A DNA stretch of 64,000 nt from Flavobacterium zepuense (lineage in GTDB: Bacteria > Bacteroidota > Bacteroidia > Flavobacteriales > Flavobacteriaceae). The DNA lies in the NCBI RefSeq assembly GCF_007097145.1, contig NZ_VJVZ01000012.1, positions 62,001 through 126,000 of the forward strand. Reading direction: 5' to 3'. The translations under genes were made by a program, and so were the position numbers. Shown in pieces: positions 1 to 9,394 of the stretch. Under the pieces are notes generated by a model. It was not told where the DNA came from and searched no databases. It saw nothing but the letters and a program-made list of their open reading frames with translations. The first letter of the stretch is position 1, and each line of letters opens with the position of its first letter.

Positions 1-228
1 CAATTCAATATGTCCCTCTACTGTTACAACTACATTTGTAGTGTTAACGCGTGCCCGTGTAGTGAGGTTTTGGTCTACCGCTTTAGCGGCATTCTCAGTA
101 CTCACAGCGCTTACGTTGTTCTGGCTGCTAACTGTTGTAGCATATTGTGGTGCCTGTGCATAAGCATTAAAACCACAATAAAAAGTTGCAATTGTAAAAA
201 TTGCTTTGAAAAGTCGTTTTGCTCTCAT
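1..228 (-). CDS. N-terminal part of a secreted protein (cut by window edge)
   Basis: The reverse strand opens with an ATG at 228 and stays open to the window edge, giving 76 residues. They start with a basic tail (MRAKRLFK), a hydrophobic stretch and an Ala-Gln-Ala site (NAYAQA) typical of a Bacteroidota Sec signal peptide. The mature part is rich in Asn, Thr, Val and Ala and contains AVDQNLTTRARV, a phrase resembling discoidin or Ig-like surface proteins. The rest lies outside the window, so the function is unknown. The neighbouring gene downstream on the same strand series is a T9SS cargo protein, so a secreted adhesin-type protein is a reasonable inference. Confidence 0.6.
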   Translation of the reverse strand, partial: MRAKRLFKAIFTIATFYCGFNAYAQAPQYATTVSSQNNVSAVSTENAAKAVDQNLTTRARVNTTNVVVTVEGHIEL

Positions 229-352
229 AATTCATCTTCAATTAGTTACGAGACAAAATTAACAGGAGCTTAACAGGCTATTCAGGGCAAAATATAATTT
301 TATCGGTCAAAATAATCTTTAATTCGGCAAAATACAATCCTTTAACAAACGC

Positions 353-384
353 AAAAACCCGGCAGTTATAACTGCCGGGTTTTT
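353..384 (-). terminator. Rho-independent terminator of the large T9SS protein
   Basis: A stem of AACCCGGCAGTT with its complement is flanked by A-tracts on the left and T-tracts on the right, so it can end transcription in both directions. It lies 20 bases beyond the stop of the 1303-residue gene on the reverse strand. Confidence 0.8.
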
Positions 385-403
385 AAAATAATTTTAATTT
401 ACA

Positions 404-3400
404 TTAAAAAATAATCTTCTTGGTAACTTTACCTTTAAGAGTATTAATTTCTATAATAAGCACTTGTTGTTGTACAGCAAGGTTAGATATAGAAGTTTCG
501 GTAGCATTAATACCTGTTTTGGTATAAATTTTACTTCCACGAACATCATATATCGTAACATCTGTCATATCAAGGTTGCCTGATGTAATGTTGATTGTGC
601 TACCTTGTTGGTATACAATTACACTGTTAGCGTTAAGTTCCGGGTTAGCGGTACCTAAAGATGGCTGCATGTATACAATTTCAAACCTGTCGCCAAAATC
701 GCCCGATGCAGTTGTAAAGTTGTAAGCACCATCAGAGATGTTGTGAATAGTACCTACAAGTTTATCTTTTAGGAATATATCCTGACCATCTTCAAATACA
801 CCTTCAGCATTATCAAGCGCAAAGGTATACTGTCCTGGTACAACTGCTGTATAGCTTAATGGCAATACATCTGATGAATCAAATGCAGGCCTTGCTTCGA
901 TAGCCATTTTATTGTTATCTACTGTAGTATAAAGAACCACATTGTTAGAGTTAGTTTCATCTAACCTTGTAGCATCATAACCAAAGTCCATACCAAGTGT
1001 AGTTTCAGGTGTGTAACCTACGAGTACCTGGCTAAATGCAGATGCACTTGAAAGGTTTAACCAAAAACGAGACGTATTGTTATTATCTAATCCTTTAAAG
1101 AAAGGCTGACCTCCTGATACTGGAGCTGTTCTTCTCATGGCATTATTAAATATAAGCTGAGGGTTGCTTAAAGTTGCATTAGCTTTAACTATAAAGCCTT
1201 GTCCCGGAGAGATAACCCAGTTGCTGTTATTATTAATTCCGCCACCAAAGTAACCGCTCATTTGCTGACCACCTGTGTTAGAATATTCAGGATTAGATGG
1301 GCCTCCACCTTCTGGAGTAGCAGCGTTAGCCTGTAAGCCAAGTAGCGTTACTGTAGCGTATGTAGAAACTGTAAAGTCATTTTTCTTTCTCCAGAAATAG
1401 ATACCAGAACCTGATGCTAATACACCTGTTGATGAGCTACCGCCATTTGAAAGACCATTTTGGTTAAAGAATGCCCTAACGCTTATAGGCGATGGATAAG
1501 GATTACCTGTTGCTGTATAAGCACCATTAACCGTATTAAGAGTTTTACTATAAGTACCATTATTTAAAGTACCTGTAAACACACCAGGGAAAACATGTGT
1601 AGATGTACCCGCATAATAAGTTCCTAATGTAGTACCATTTATACTATTTGGCATACGGATAAGGTAACCTTCTGCCGGTTGGAAGTTAGGGCCTGTAGCC
1701 GATACTCCCGGTACAACAGTGTACTGGTTGTTTGGACCATCAAAAGAGTAGAAACGGTTTGGTGCTGTAAATGGAGAGAACAAGCCTAAAGACTGTCCTG
1801 TAACCGGAGCCGACCATAGTGTGTAATCTAACCTGAATAATGGGTTACTGTTCCTTTTAACTGTAGCAACACCCGTGTTTGTAACGTTGTTTGTTTGAGT
1901 TAACGAACCGTTGTTTTCAACTACAAGTTTTGCTGTAGGAGCCACCGTGATTGTGTTAACAACAGTAAGCGACCCGTTAGATAAAACTGTTACTGTTGGC
2001 ACCACTGCATTAGAACCCGCAGCAGTTACAGATAATGTTTTTGCAAAACCTGTTGTACCAATTATATGAGGGTAAAGGGTTAAGCCACCTGGTATAACAA
2101 CATCATTATATTGCGTTGGTACAGTACCACAAGACCAGTTACCGGCTGTATTCCATTGATCATCAACATCACCTTCCCAAGTAGTAACATCAGCTACTGT
2201 AATTGTTATTGTTGTAGAGTTCGTAGTACATGATCCGTTAGGAGATGTTACAACAGCCCTGTAATATGTTGTTGCCGTAAGTGCAGGAGCAGTGTAAGCA
2301 GTACTTGTGCCACCACTACCGGTAGATACGTTTACCCAGTTATTTGTCCCATCTGTAGATTGTTGCCATTGTACTGTACCTACTGTTCCTGTTAAAGAAA
2401 TTGTTGGTGTAGCACCCGCACAAACCGATTGATTAGGTGATGCTGTACCTGCACTTGCACCTGTACCAACTACAACCGATGCAATACTGCTTGTTACAGA
2501 TGTACATGGTTCGCCGTTAACTATTGGTGAAGAAGCATTCCAAACTTTTACATAATAATATTTAGTACCCGTAGCACTTGTAGGTGCAGAGTATGTACTT
2601 GATGTAGCACCCGGTATAAGGACACCGTTAGTAGCAGGCTGGTAAGGTTGTACAACGCCATTAGAGTCTGTATAAACTACAGTAGTAGAGTACCATTGAT
2701 ATTGAAGGCCTGCGCCCTGAGCACCTACTTCTACAATTGCCGGTTGGTTTTGGCAAGCAACTGCACCTGCAACAGATGAGATAGCAGCATTAAGATAAAC
2801 CGGGCTTGTTATAGCAATTGTACCGTTAGCAGTACTTGTAACTACCGCAGTATAAGTACCTACATAAGCTGCAGTAACAGGGTTAATAGTTAAACTTGTA
2901 CTGTTAGCACCAGAAATAGTTACACCGTTAAATGTACCGTTAACAAGGTTGTTACCATTTAATCTCCACTGGAAAGTATTTTCTGTACCCACTGCACTTA
3001 CCTGTACAGAGAAAGTAGAAGTACCACCAATACATGAAACCTGAGAAGTTGGCTGACCCGTAATTTCCGGAGCAGGAACCTGGAAGCTATTCCTGTTATA
3101 AGCTAAGAATGCAGGGTCGCTGCTTCCGCTTGGCATAACTTTAAAGTTAGCAGCTTGTGCTTTATTATTTTCGTCGATGCCAAACTCGCTAAGCTTATAC
3201 GCTACAAGCCTGTAATCTCTATAATTATTACCTATAGTTGTAGAACCATTAACTACAGCCGTGTTTAATTGCTGGCCTGCAGGTAATGTAAAAAAGTCTG
3301 TTTTATATGTACCCACAGCAGGAACTGATGAAAAAGTAACCATGATAGGCTGCCCAACAACGTTACCGCTTGAATCTACAAACGAAAATATATCTGTACT

Positions 3401-4315
3401 TCCCGGTTCTGCAACCTGGGTAACCATAATATCCGGAACGGCATCATCAATACCTTCTCCAACGATATCTGTAGCCTGGAATAACATTACAGATGTAGCA
3501 GGAAGGTTAGTAACACCAGAACCAAGGTCAAGGCCACGTATACCATCAATAAGTACATCTCTAACTTTAAGTCCGTTTACACTTGGCGCCGTAGCAACCT
3601 GTGCAGAACCGTTACCATCAACTTTGCTACCTAAAACTATTAAGTTAGCGCTGGCACCTACAGTACCTTCAAGATTACTGATAGGAAGCGCCCTAAAGTT
3701 TCCTACTTTGTAAGTATTGGCATTAATACCGTTACCTTCTGTATATCCGTTAGCATTAAGCGTACTTACAATAGCAGATTCTCCACCTGTGCTGTACAGA
3801 GTGTTACCGTATTGAAACGCTAAAAGGCTGTGGCTTTTATCTGGCCTGTTAGCAGCTACAGAACTTGTAGCTGTAGACACCCACATACCGCCCGGGGCAT
3901 CTTCCCAGTTGGTTATAATACGGGTAACTTTTGCAGTAGCAAATACTGTATTTACAGGCGCAATATAGGTTAGAGAACCAGACTGTGCTGATGTACCACC
4001 TGTTGTAGTTACCGTAAAAGTATGTACACTTGATCCTGAACCTGTTGCAGTAATAGCGGGAACAGCAACCTTAATTTGTGTAGATGACACAAATGTAATG
4101 CCACCAGAAGTTACACCATTAAACTTTACATTAGCAGCGCTATTTGCCATAGCACTTGTAAATCCTGTACCATTAATAGTCACAACAGTCCTATAAGTTA
4201 CTTTAGTAGGACTAAAACTGGTAATTGTTGGCACCTGTGCAAACACGACAGCCTGAATAAGAAGCAGCCACAGTAAGAACTGATTCCGGGAGGGAGTAAT
4301 TTTTTGAATGTTCAT
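404..4315 (-). CDS. Large secreted IPT/TIG and Ig-like repeat protein, T9SS type A cargo
   Basis: A 1303-residue surface or secreted protein. Residues 1-26 form a signal peptide (LLLIQAVVFAQ). Residues about 27-115 read as an IPT/TIG fold (PTITSFSPTKVTY, TVVTINGTGF). About 415-720 contain repeated Ig-like or PKD-like units with paired cysteines (SCIGGTSTFSVQVSA, VACQNQPAIVEV, VCAGATPTISL). The last roughly 75 residues (VTIYDVRGSKIYT, then KGKVTKKIIF) match the T9SS type A C-terminal sorting domain. It is inferred to be exported by Sec, moved across the outer membrane by T9SS and attached to the surface. No catalytic motif is visible; adhesion is the likeliest role. It is transcribed alone and is followed by a terminator. 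Confidence 0.85.
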   Translation of the reverse strand: MNIQKITPSRNQFLLWLLLIQAVVFAQVPTITSFSPTKVTYRTVVTINGTGFTSAMANSAANVKFNGVTSGGITFVSSTQIKVAVPAITATGSGSSVHTFTVTTTGGTSAQSGSLTYIAPVNTVFATAKVTRIITNWEDAPGGMWVSTATSSVAANRPDKSHSLLAFQYGNTLYSTGGESAIVSTLNANGYTEGNGINANTYKVGNFRALPISNLEGTVGASANLIVLGSKVDGNGSAQVATAPSVNGLKVRDVLIDGIRGLDLGSGVTNLPATSVMLFQATDIVGEGIDDAVPDIMVTQVAEPGSTDIFSFVDSSGNVVGQPIMVTFSSVPAVGTYKTDFFTLPAGQQLNTAVVNGSTTIGNNYRDYRLVAYKLSEFGIDENNKAQAANFKVMPSGSSDPAFLAYNRNSFQVPAPEITGQPTSQVSCIGGTSTFSVQVSAVGTENTFQWRLNGNNLVNGTFNGVTISGANSTSLTINPVTAAYVGTYTAVVTSTANGTIAITSPVYLNAAISSVAGAVACQNQPAIVEVGAQGAGLQYQWYSTTVVYTDSNGVVQPYQPATNGVLIPGATSSTYSAPTSATGTKYYYVKVWNASSPIVNGEPCTSVTSSIASVVVGTGASAGTASPNQSVCAGATPTISLTGTVGTVQWQQSTDGTNNWVNVSTGSGGTSTAYTAPALTATTYYRAVVTSPNGSCTTNSTTITITVADVTTWEGDVDDQWNTAGNWSCGTVPTQYNDVVIPGGLTLYPHIIGTTGFAKTLSVTAAGSNAVVPTVTVLSNGSLTVVNTITVAPTAKLVVENNGSLTQTNNVTNTGVATVKRNSNPLFRLDYTLWSAPVTGQSLGLFSPFTAPNRFYSFDGPNNQYTVVPGVSATGPNFQPAEGYLIRMPNSINGTTLGTYYAGTSTHVFPGVFTGTLNNGTYSKTLNTVNGAYTATGNPYPSPISVRAFFNQNGLSNGGSSSTGVLASGSGIYFWRKKNDFTVSTYATVTLLGLQANAATPEGGGPSNPEYSNTGGQQMSGYFGGGINNNSNWVISPGQGFIVKANATLSNPQLIFNNAMRRTAPVSGGQPFFKGLDNNNTSRFWLNLSSASAFSQVLVGYTPETTLGMDFGYDATRLDETNSNNVVLYTTVDNNKMAIEARPAFDSSDVLPLSYTAVVPGQYTFALDNAEGVFEDGQDIFLKDKLVGTIHNISDGAYNFTTASGDFGDRFEIVYMQPSLGTANPELNANSVIVYQQGSTINITSGNLDMTDVTIYDVRGSKIYTKTGINATETSISNLAVQQQVLIIEINTLKGKVTKKIIF

Positions 4316-5034
4316 AAGCAGTAAATTAAATTTTTAAATTTTATTGAAAATAAAAACACGCACATCTAATCCTTAAATAGTTAAAAATTAAATAGTTTGT
4401 GCAATCGGTATTATGGGCAAACAAATTTATATCTATATGCCATGTAAATCAAATAAATAGATAAAAATTATTATATTTTGCTTTTTCGACACAAAAAACT
4501 CATATATTTAAATACTTTTAATTTTTAGAGTTAATTTTCAACATTAAATTTAGTGTTTGAAGATTTTTACCAAATGCAAATGTTAAAATTAATAAATTTC
4601 AAAATAAGTATTTTCTTACATTATTTTTTATTTATAACATAATATTAACAGAATCAGCATATTCACTTTCCTAAGCAAATAATAAATACTGCAAAAAAAG
4701 CCGATAAAGCGCATTTATAAAATAACTAAATAACCGGCTAATATTTCACTTTTGGAGTTTGAGTTAAGCTATATACACATAAAAAAGCGCGTGTTTGGGG
4801 AAACACGCGCGGCGAATAGCAAGCAAAGTAATTTAAAAATATATTGTAAGAAAATGCTGCTTTAGGGGGCTGTCGGCAGCATTTTAATTTCTTGTGTTTT
4901 GATATGTCAAAGATATTGTTCTGTTGTACTTTTATTGTGTAAAACTCATTCTTTATCCTTATACAACCATATACATAACCTATAGTAGCACGTACTATGC
5001 ACAGGTGTTGATAATTATTGTAATTTTGCATAAA
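4316..5034. other. Long AT-rich intergenic region
   Basis: This 719-base stretch separates two divergently transcribed genes. Most of 4320-4740 is very AT-rich without an open frame of gene-like composition. The part from about 4780 to 4930 carries two strong hairpins and an A-tract that act as structure and terminator on the reverse strand; these are described as a possible small RNA. Confidence 0.6.
4781..4930 (-). ncRNA. Possible reverse-strand small RNA ending in a terminator
   Basis: On the reverse strand a hairpin (arms AAAATGCTGC and GCAGCATTTT, 4851-4884) is followed by a GC-rich hairpin (GCGCGTGTTT with AAACACGCGC, 4787-4810) and a run of six T. This is a classic intrinsic terminator with no protein gene in front of it: the only open frame there is short and is opposed to the dus promoter region. 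A small RNA or leader is inferred. The 5-prime end is a guess, and I do not recognise an RNA family. Confidence 0.35.
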
Positions 5035-6036
5035 ATGAAGACGATGGTTAAAATAGGTACTATAGAGTTGCCGGATTTTCCGCTGCTGCTGGCCCCGATG
5101 GAAGATGTTAGCGACCCGCCCTTTCGCAGGCTGTGTAAACTGCATGGCGCCGACCTTATGTATAGTGAGTTTATAAGTAGCGAAGGCTTAATTCGCGATG
5201 CCATGAAAAGCCGCCAGAAGCTGGATATATTTGATTATGAGCGCCCTGTGGGCATACAGATATTTGGTGGCGATGAAGAAGCTATGGCACTTTCGGCAAA
5301 AATTGTTGAGGCCGTTAACCCGGATATTGTAGATATTAATTTTGGCTGCCCCGTTAAAAAAGTGGTGTGCAAAGGCGCCGGTGCGGCAGTACTTAAGGAT
5401 GTAGACCTTATGGTGCGCCTTACCAAAGCCGTGGTAGACAGCACCCACCTGCCTGTTACGGTAAAAACCCGCCTGGGCTGGGATGAAAATTCTATTAATA
5501 TATATGAAGTAGCCGAACGCCTTCAGGATGTGGGTATTAAAGCACTGTCGGTTCATGGGCGTACGCGCGCGCAGATGTATAAAGGTGAGGCCGACTGGAC
5601 CGAGATCGCACGTGTTAAGAACAACCCGCGCATGCACATACCTATTTTTGGTAATGGCGATATCGATAGTCCCGAGAAAGCATTAGAGTATAAGGATAAA
5701 TATGGGCTGGACGGTATAATGATAGGCCGTGCTGCCATAGGCTATCCGTGGATCTTTAACGAGATAAAACATTATATGGCAACGGGTAAACACCTGCCCG
5801 CCCCTACCCTCGAAGACCGTGTGGAAGCCGCCCGCAACCACCTTACCTGGGCTGTAGATTGGAAAGGCGAACGCGTAGGTGTTTTTGAAACCCGCCGCCA
5901 CTACACCAATTACTTTAAAGGCATCCCTAACTTTAAGGAGTACAGGCAAAAGCTGGTTTCTACAGATGGCCTGCAGGACCTCAACCTGATACTGGATGAT
6001 GTGCTGCAAAAATTTGGCGAAGGCCAGGCAGTTTAA
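5035..6036 (+). CDS. dusB: tRNA-dihydrouridine synthase, DusB family
   Basis: An FMN-dependent enzyme that reduces uridine to dihydrouridine in the tRNA D-loop. The 333 residues show the family motifs in order: LAPMEDVSDPPFRRLC, the FGCPVKKV...GAGAAVL active-site segment with the catalytic Cys, VHGRTRAQMYKGEADW, GNGDI and DGIMIGRAAIGYPWIF for FMN phosphate binding. The ATG at 5035 was chosen because similarity to the family begins just after it. A TAATTTTG element (5021-5028) lies only 6 bases upstream, so the mRNA may be leaderless or may start translation at the ATG at 5044. The gene is monocistronic. Confidence 0.9.
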   Translation: MKTMVKIGTIELPDFPLLLAPMEDVSDPPFRRLCKLHGADLMYSEFISSEGLIRDAMKSRQKLDIFDYERPVGIQIFGGDEEAMALSAKIVEAVNPDIVDINFGCPVKKVVCKGAGAAVLKDVDLMVRLTKAVVDSTHLPVTVKTRLGWDENSINIYEVAERLQDVGIKALSVHGRTRAQMYKGEADWTEIARVKNNPRMHIPIFGNGDIDSPEKALEYKDKYGLDGIMIGRAAIGYPWIFNEIKHYMATGKHLPAPTLEDRVEAARNHLTWAVDWKGERVGVFETRRHYTNYFKGIPNFKEYRQKLVSTDGLQDLNLILDDVLQKFGEGQAV

Positions 6037-6074
6037 GTAACTGTAAACTTTTAACCTAACTACTCTTCACAGGC

Positions 6075-6353
6075 TGTCACTGCGAGGGAGGCACGACCGC
6101 GGCAGTCTCACAGGCGAGTCACCATTTGTAAAATCTAAACGTTTTTTATACAGGTTTGAATTCCCCTCCTTTGGTGGGGTGCCCGTAGTGTGGGGTGGTT
6201 TACTTACTATAACAAACCACCCCGACTTTCAGCCACCCCTCCAACGGAGGGGAATGCCACGATTGCTATAAATTGCGAAACGGTACTACAATCATCAGTA
6301 TCAAAACAAGCAGTTTTTACTCCACCAGCGGTAGTGCCTCCCTCGCAGTGACA
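6075..6353. repeat. Nested palindromic intergenic repeat (copy 1)
   Basis: This fills most of the 343-base gap between two convergent genes. Outer arms TGTCACTGCGAGG (6075-) and CCTCGCAGTGACA (-6353) enclose TTCCCCTCC/GGAGGGGAA (6161-6169, 6246-6254) and GGGGTGGTTT/AAACCACCCC (6192-6201, 6214-6223). The outer unit recurs at 19.9, 31.7 and 32.4 kb. Compared with those copies, the change ATTGC to ACTGC appears in both arms. Confidence 0.8.
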
Positions 6354-6379
6354 ATAACTTGTAGTGTTATTTTGTATAT

Positions 6380-7432
6380 TTAAAACAACTTCAGCTGTTC
6401 GCCTTTGGTACCATCAAAAAGATTAGTAGCGAGCGGCATAATACCCTCATTGGTAAAAAACTTTTTACGGCCTATGCGAAAAGTATTATGAATCATCTCC
6501 GCAATATTGCCCTCCCCTTTTTTGCGTTTGGCAACGCTTTTTTCTCCCAGCTTGCCCCCGTGCATAGATGCTATATGGTTCAATACCTTATCCTTCCGGT
6601 CGGGGTAATGCTCCTCAAGCCAGTCGATAAATATAGGCTCCACCGTATCGTTAAGTCGCACCAGGGTATAGCCAAAGCTCTTTGCTCCTTTATCTGCAAT
6701 TACTTTAAGCGTGTTTAGAATTTCCATGCTGTTAAGCCCGGGAATTATTGGCGCTACCATAACGTGCGTAGGTATGCCGTTTTTACTCAGCGTTTCCAGC
6801 GCCTGCAATTTCGTGTTAACCGATGATGTTCGGGGTTCCAGCTTGCGCCGAAGTTCTTCATTAATGGTGGGAATGCTAAGCGAAACACTAACCAGGTTCT
6901 TTTCGGCCAGTTGCGTAAGGATATCCAGGTCGCGCGTAACAAGCGCATTTTTAGTGAGGACATCAACCGGGTGGCGGTAATCTAAAAACATCTGTAGTAT
7001 CTTGCGGGTAATTTGCATTTTACGTTCAATGGGCTGGTAACAATCGGTATTGCCCGATAACAGTATCGATTCCGGTTTATACCCCCGCTTTTTAAAAAAT
7101 TGCTCCAGCAGTTCGGGCGCATTTTTCTTAACCATAATCTTCCGTTCAAAGTCAACCCCCGCACTATAACCCCAGTACTCGTGCGTGGGGCGTGCAAAAC
7201 AATAAGCACAGCCGTGCTCGCAGCCCTGGTAGGGGTTCATGCTGTACGCCATGTGCAAATCGGGACTTTTAACCGGGTTAACAATGGTTTTAGGGAAAAC
7301 CTCCAGTATCTCGGTCTTCGCTACAGTCTTTTCAAAATCATCATCATAGATCGATTTTTCGTAGCGGTTCTTTATAAAATGATTGTGAATATTAGTAACC
7401 GCACCCTGTCCTTTAATTGCATCCGTCTTCAT
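6380..7432 (-). CDS. PA0069 family radical SAM protein
   Basis: A 350-residue radical SAM enzyme. The [4Fe-4S] motif is CEHGCAYC at residues 71-78, preceded by MNPYQG and followed by FARPTHEYWGYSAGVDFE, a signature of the PA0069/spore-photoproduct-lyase-like group (CxxxCxxC). Later blocks ILLSGNTDCYQPIE, VSLSIPTI and VMVAPIIPGLN fit the SAM-binding barrel. Members are conserved in many bacteria; their substrate is not established, though a relation to nucleic-acid repair enzymes has been proposed. It is a single gene, convergent with dusB. Confidence 0.88.
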   Translation of the reverse strand: MKTDAIKGQGAVTNIHNHFIKNRYEKSIYDDDFEKTVAKTEILEVFPKTIVNPVKSPDLHMAYSMNPYQGCEHGCAYCFARPTHEYWGYSAGVDFERKIMVKKNAPELLEQFFKKRGYKPESILLSGNTDCYQPIERKMQITRKILQMFLDYRHPVDVLTKNALVTRDLDILTQLAEKNLVSVSLSIPTINEELRRKLEPRTSSVNTKLQALETLSKNGIPTHVMVAPIIPGLNSMEILNTLKVIADKGAKSFGYTLVRLNDTVEPIFIDWLEEHYPDRKDKVLNHIASMHGGKLGEKSVAKRKKGEGNIAEMIHNTFRIGRKKFFTNEGIMPLATNLFDGTKGEQLKLF

Positions 7433-7706
7433 AATTGCTTCCTTTAGATGGATGCAAAGTACGCATATATAAGATTATTTTCTACTATATGAAGAAAATA
7501 TTATTAACAATGTAAAGTAGAATTCAGGTAGCATGGATGCTACGTAGCGCTGATTTTCATTGATACTTCATCAAAAGTATTATTCGTGCAAATAACTTAT
7601 GTAAATGCTTGTAAAATTTGCGCAAATTCGTGCTTGAAGCACCCCAAAGCAAGAAGTAGATGAAATTTCAATGGATACATATGAATCCGTAATTGAATCC
7701 TAACGT

Positions 7707-8141
7707 TTAATTACCTGAAAAAGGCGCAACCTTAGGCGGAAAAACGTGGTCTTTCCAAAAATCGATAACATTTTCCAGCGTTTCAATAATCTCTTCTGGC
7801 GCAACCGGCTTATAGTAGCAATGCACAAAAGTATGCAGCGCGTTAAGCGGGGTCTTGTTTTTTGTGAGCACTAAAAACATATACGGCAGTACATCGGTCC
7901 TGAATTTTTCATGCATATAGATCATATTGCGGGTATCGGGCACCTGTATGCCGGGTGCATCAGAATTTTGCAATAAAATAAAAGTCTCAAGCATATTGTT
8001 GCGCAAAAAATCTCCCGCTTCTTCCGAAGTTGAGAAACACAGCACATCATTTTTATATCCAAGACCTTTTAACCTCCTGCATAAAAAATCTTTGCTGTTA
8101 GCATCTACATCCAGCAAAAGTATTTTTCCATCTTTATTCAT
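7707..8141 (-). CDS. CheY-like receiver protein with a degenerate phosphorylation site
   Basis: 144 residues with a receiver layout: KILLLDVDANSKDFLCRRLKGLGYK gives the acidic pocket (Asp11, Asp13), FILLQNSDAPG is the third strand and loop, and HCYYKPV carries the conserved Lys-Pro of the last strand. Where active receivers have Asp after the third strand, this one reads LLQN, so Gln replaces the phospho-acceptor. No output domain is present. It probably works as a phosphorylation-independent adaptor, or is decaying. A TAGCTTTG promoter element lies at 8167-8174 on the reverse strand. Confidence 0.6.
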   Translation of the reverse strand: MNKDGKILLLDVDANSKDFLCRRLKGLGYKNDVLCFSTSEEAGDFLRNNMLETFILLQNSDAPGIQVPDTRNMIYMHEKFRTDVLPYMFLVLTKNKTPLNALHTFVHCYYKPVAPEEIIETLENVIDFWKDHVFPPKVAPFSGN

Positions 8142-8231
8142 AACAATTTATAGTAGGGGTAAAGTACAAAGCTAACTTTTAATAAAGGCCAGGGGGTTAT
8201 AACATTTTACGCAATATGTTATTATATGCAA

Positions 8232-8270
8232 TAAAAATCCGCCCATAGTGTTAAAAAACACTAAGGACGG
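8232..8270 (-). terminator. Terminator after the FN3/T9SS protein gene
   Basis: On the reverse strand, CCGTCCTTAGTGTT pairs with AACACTATGGGCGG and is followed by ATTTTTAT. It lies about 30 bases beyond the stop at 8299. Confidence 0.7.
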
Positions 8271-8298
8271 AGGTAAACAAGCTGAGTTAGTTAAAAAT

Positions 8299-9375
8299 TT
8301 ATTCTTTTATAAGCCTTATAGTTTTTTGTTGCTGGCCACTATGCAGCGTTAAAAGATAGATGCCCGTTGACAAATCTTTTAACAGAACAGTTGCCGATGC
8401 ATTATTAATTGAATGAGTGGCCACAAGCTGGCCGGTAAGGGTATAAATTTCGGCTTTATCCAGATCAGTCGCGTTGATAAGGTTAAGTTTATCCTTAACC
8501 GGATTAGGATATGCCACAACGCCTGCAAAAACGTTGTCTTTTACCGATAACGGAAAGCCCGTAGTAAAGGTAACCTGCGTCCAGGCGCTCCAGGCACCAT
8601 TGCATTGCGAACGCACATAAGCAATATAAAAGGTTTGTGCCTGTAAGCCCGTAAAAGTGGCAGTAGTAGCCGTAGTGGCAGTACCGCTGGCGGGAGCCCA
8701 ACCGGTGTTAGATACAAAGTATTCATAAGGGCCGCCCGTAGCGCTATCCCAGCTAAGGGTTACGCTGTTGCCTGTTATATTGGTGGCTTGTAAATTTGTG
8801 GGCGAACCACAATCTGACTCCTGCAGCGCAATGTCGTCAAGGTACATAAAGCCCTGGTTGCCTTCTGTACCAACTTCAAACGAAACATAGTAATCCCCCT
8901 CAGTCGCTATTGTAAAAGATATGGGAGCTACAGTAACCGCACTGCCCGTTGCGTTTGTATGCGTTGCGATATTAATTGGTGCCGATAATGAACCCGGCAG
9001 GATAATGCTTACATACATGTTGCCTAAAGTGGCGTTAGCATTACCCATACCGTATTTATACGATAACGAGTAGGTGCCCGGCGCAAGATGCACCGGCGCC
9101 GATGACAGATTTGCTCCTACCCATGCGTTAGGAAACTCTGTAACGGTATTGTAACGCAAAACATTACCTGTAAAACCAGCTACGGGCCCAGATGCCGTTT
9201 CCCACGCCTCGGGAGATGCAAATGTGGTATTCATTGTAGTCACGCACTCCGGTAGTTCGGGTACCTGTGCTGCTTCGGCATTAATAATGTAGGGTACTTG
9301 CTGCGGTACAATACATTGTGCCAGTGCTGTTGCGCCTGCGCTAAATAGCACGGCTAAAATGATAATTTTTTTCAT
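8299..9375 (-). CDS. Secreted protein with FN3 domain and T9SS type A sorting domain
   Basis: 358 residues. A signal peptide (MKKIIILAVLFSAGATALAQ) leads to a region of about 25-185 that resembles a jelly-roll or adhesion module (YMYLDDIALQESDCG near its end). A fibronectin type III domain follows at about 190-272 (PTNLQATNITGNSVTLSWDS). The last 75 residues (VVAYPNPVKDKLNL, AEIYTLTGQLVATH, STGIYLLTL) are a T9SS type A sorting domain. No catalytic residues are recognisable. It lies 19 bases downstream of another T9SS cargo gene and is probably co-transcribed with it. Confidence 0.85.
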   Translation of the reverse strand: MKKIIILAVLFSAGATALAQCIVPQQVPYIINAEAAQVPELPECVTTMNTTFASPEAWETASGPVAGFTGNVLRYNTVTEFPNAWVGANLSSAPVHLAPGTYSLSYKYGMGNANATLGNMYVSIILPGSLSAPINIATHTNATGSAVTVAPISFTIATEGDYYVSFEVGTEGNQGFMYLDDIALQESDCGSPTNLQATNITGNSVTLSWDSATGGPYEYFVSNTGWAPASGTATTATTATFTGLQAQTFYIAYVRSQCNGAWSAWTQVTFTTGFPLSVKDNVFAGVVAYPNPVKDKLNLINATDLDKAEIYTLTGQLVATHSINNASATVLLKDLSTGIYLLTLHSGQQQKTIRLIKE

Positions 9376-9394
9376 GGTATAATTTTTAAGTTGA

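Noticed and set aside
10..273. Forward-strand open frame of 87 residues at the left edge
   Set aside because: The reverse strand encodes a convincing signal peptide in the same place; the forward frame is Cys/Ser-rich noise.
4738..5145. Reverse 135-residue frame opposite the dusB start
   Set aside because: It overlaps the dusB start and its promoter, has no family features, and includes terminator hairpins.
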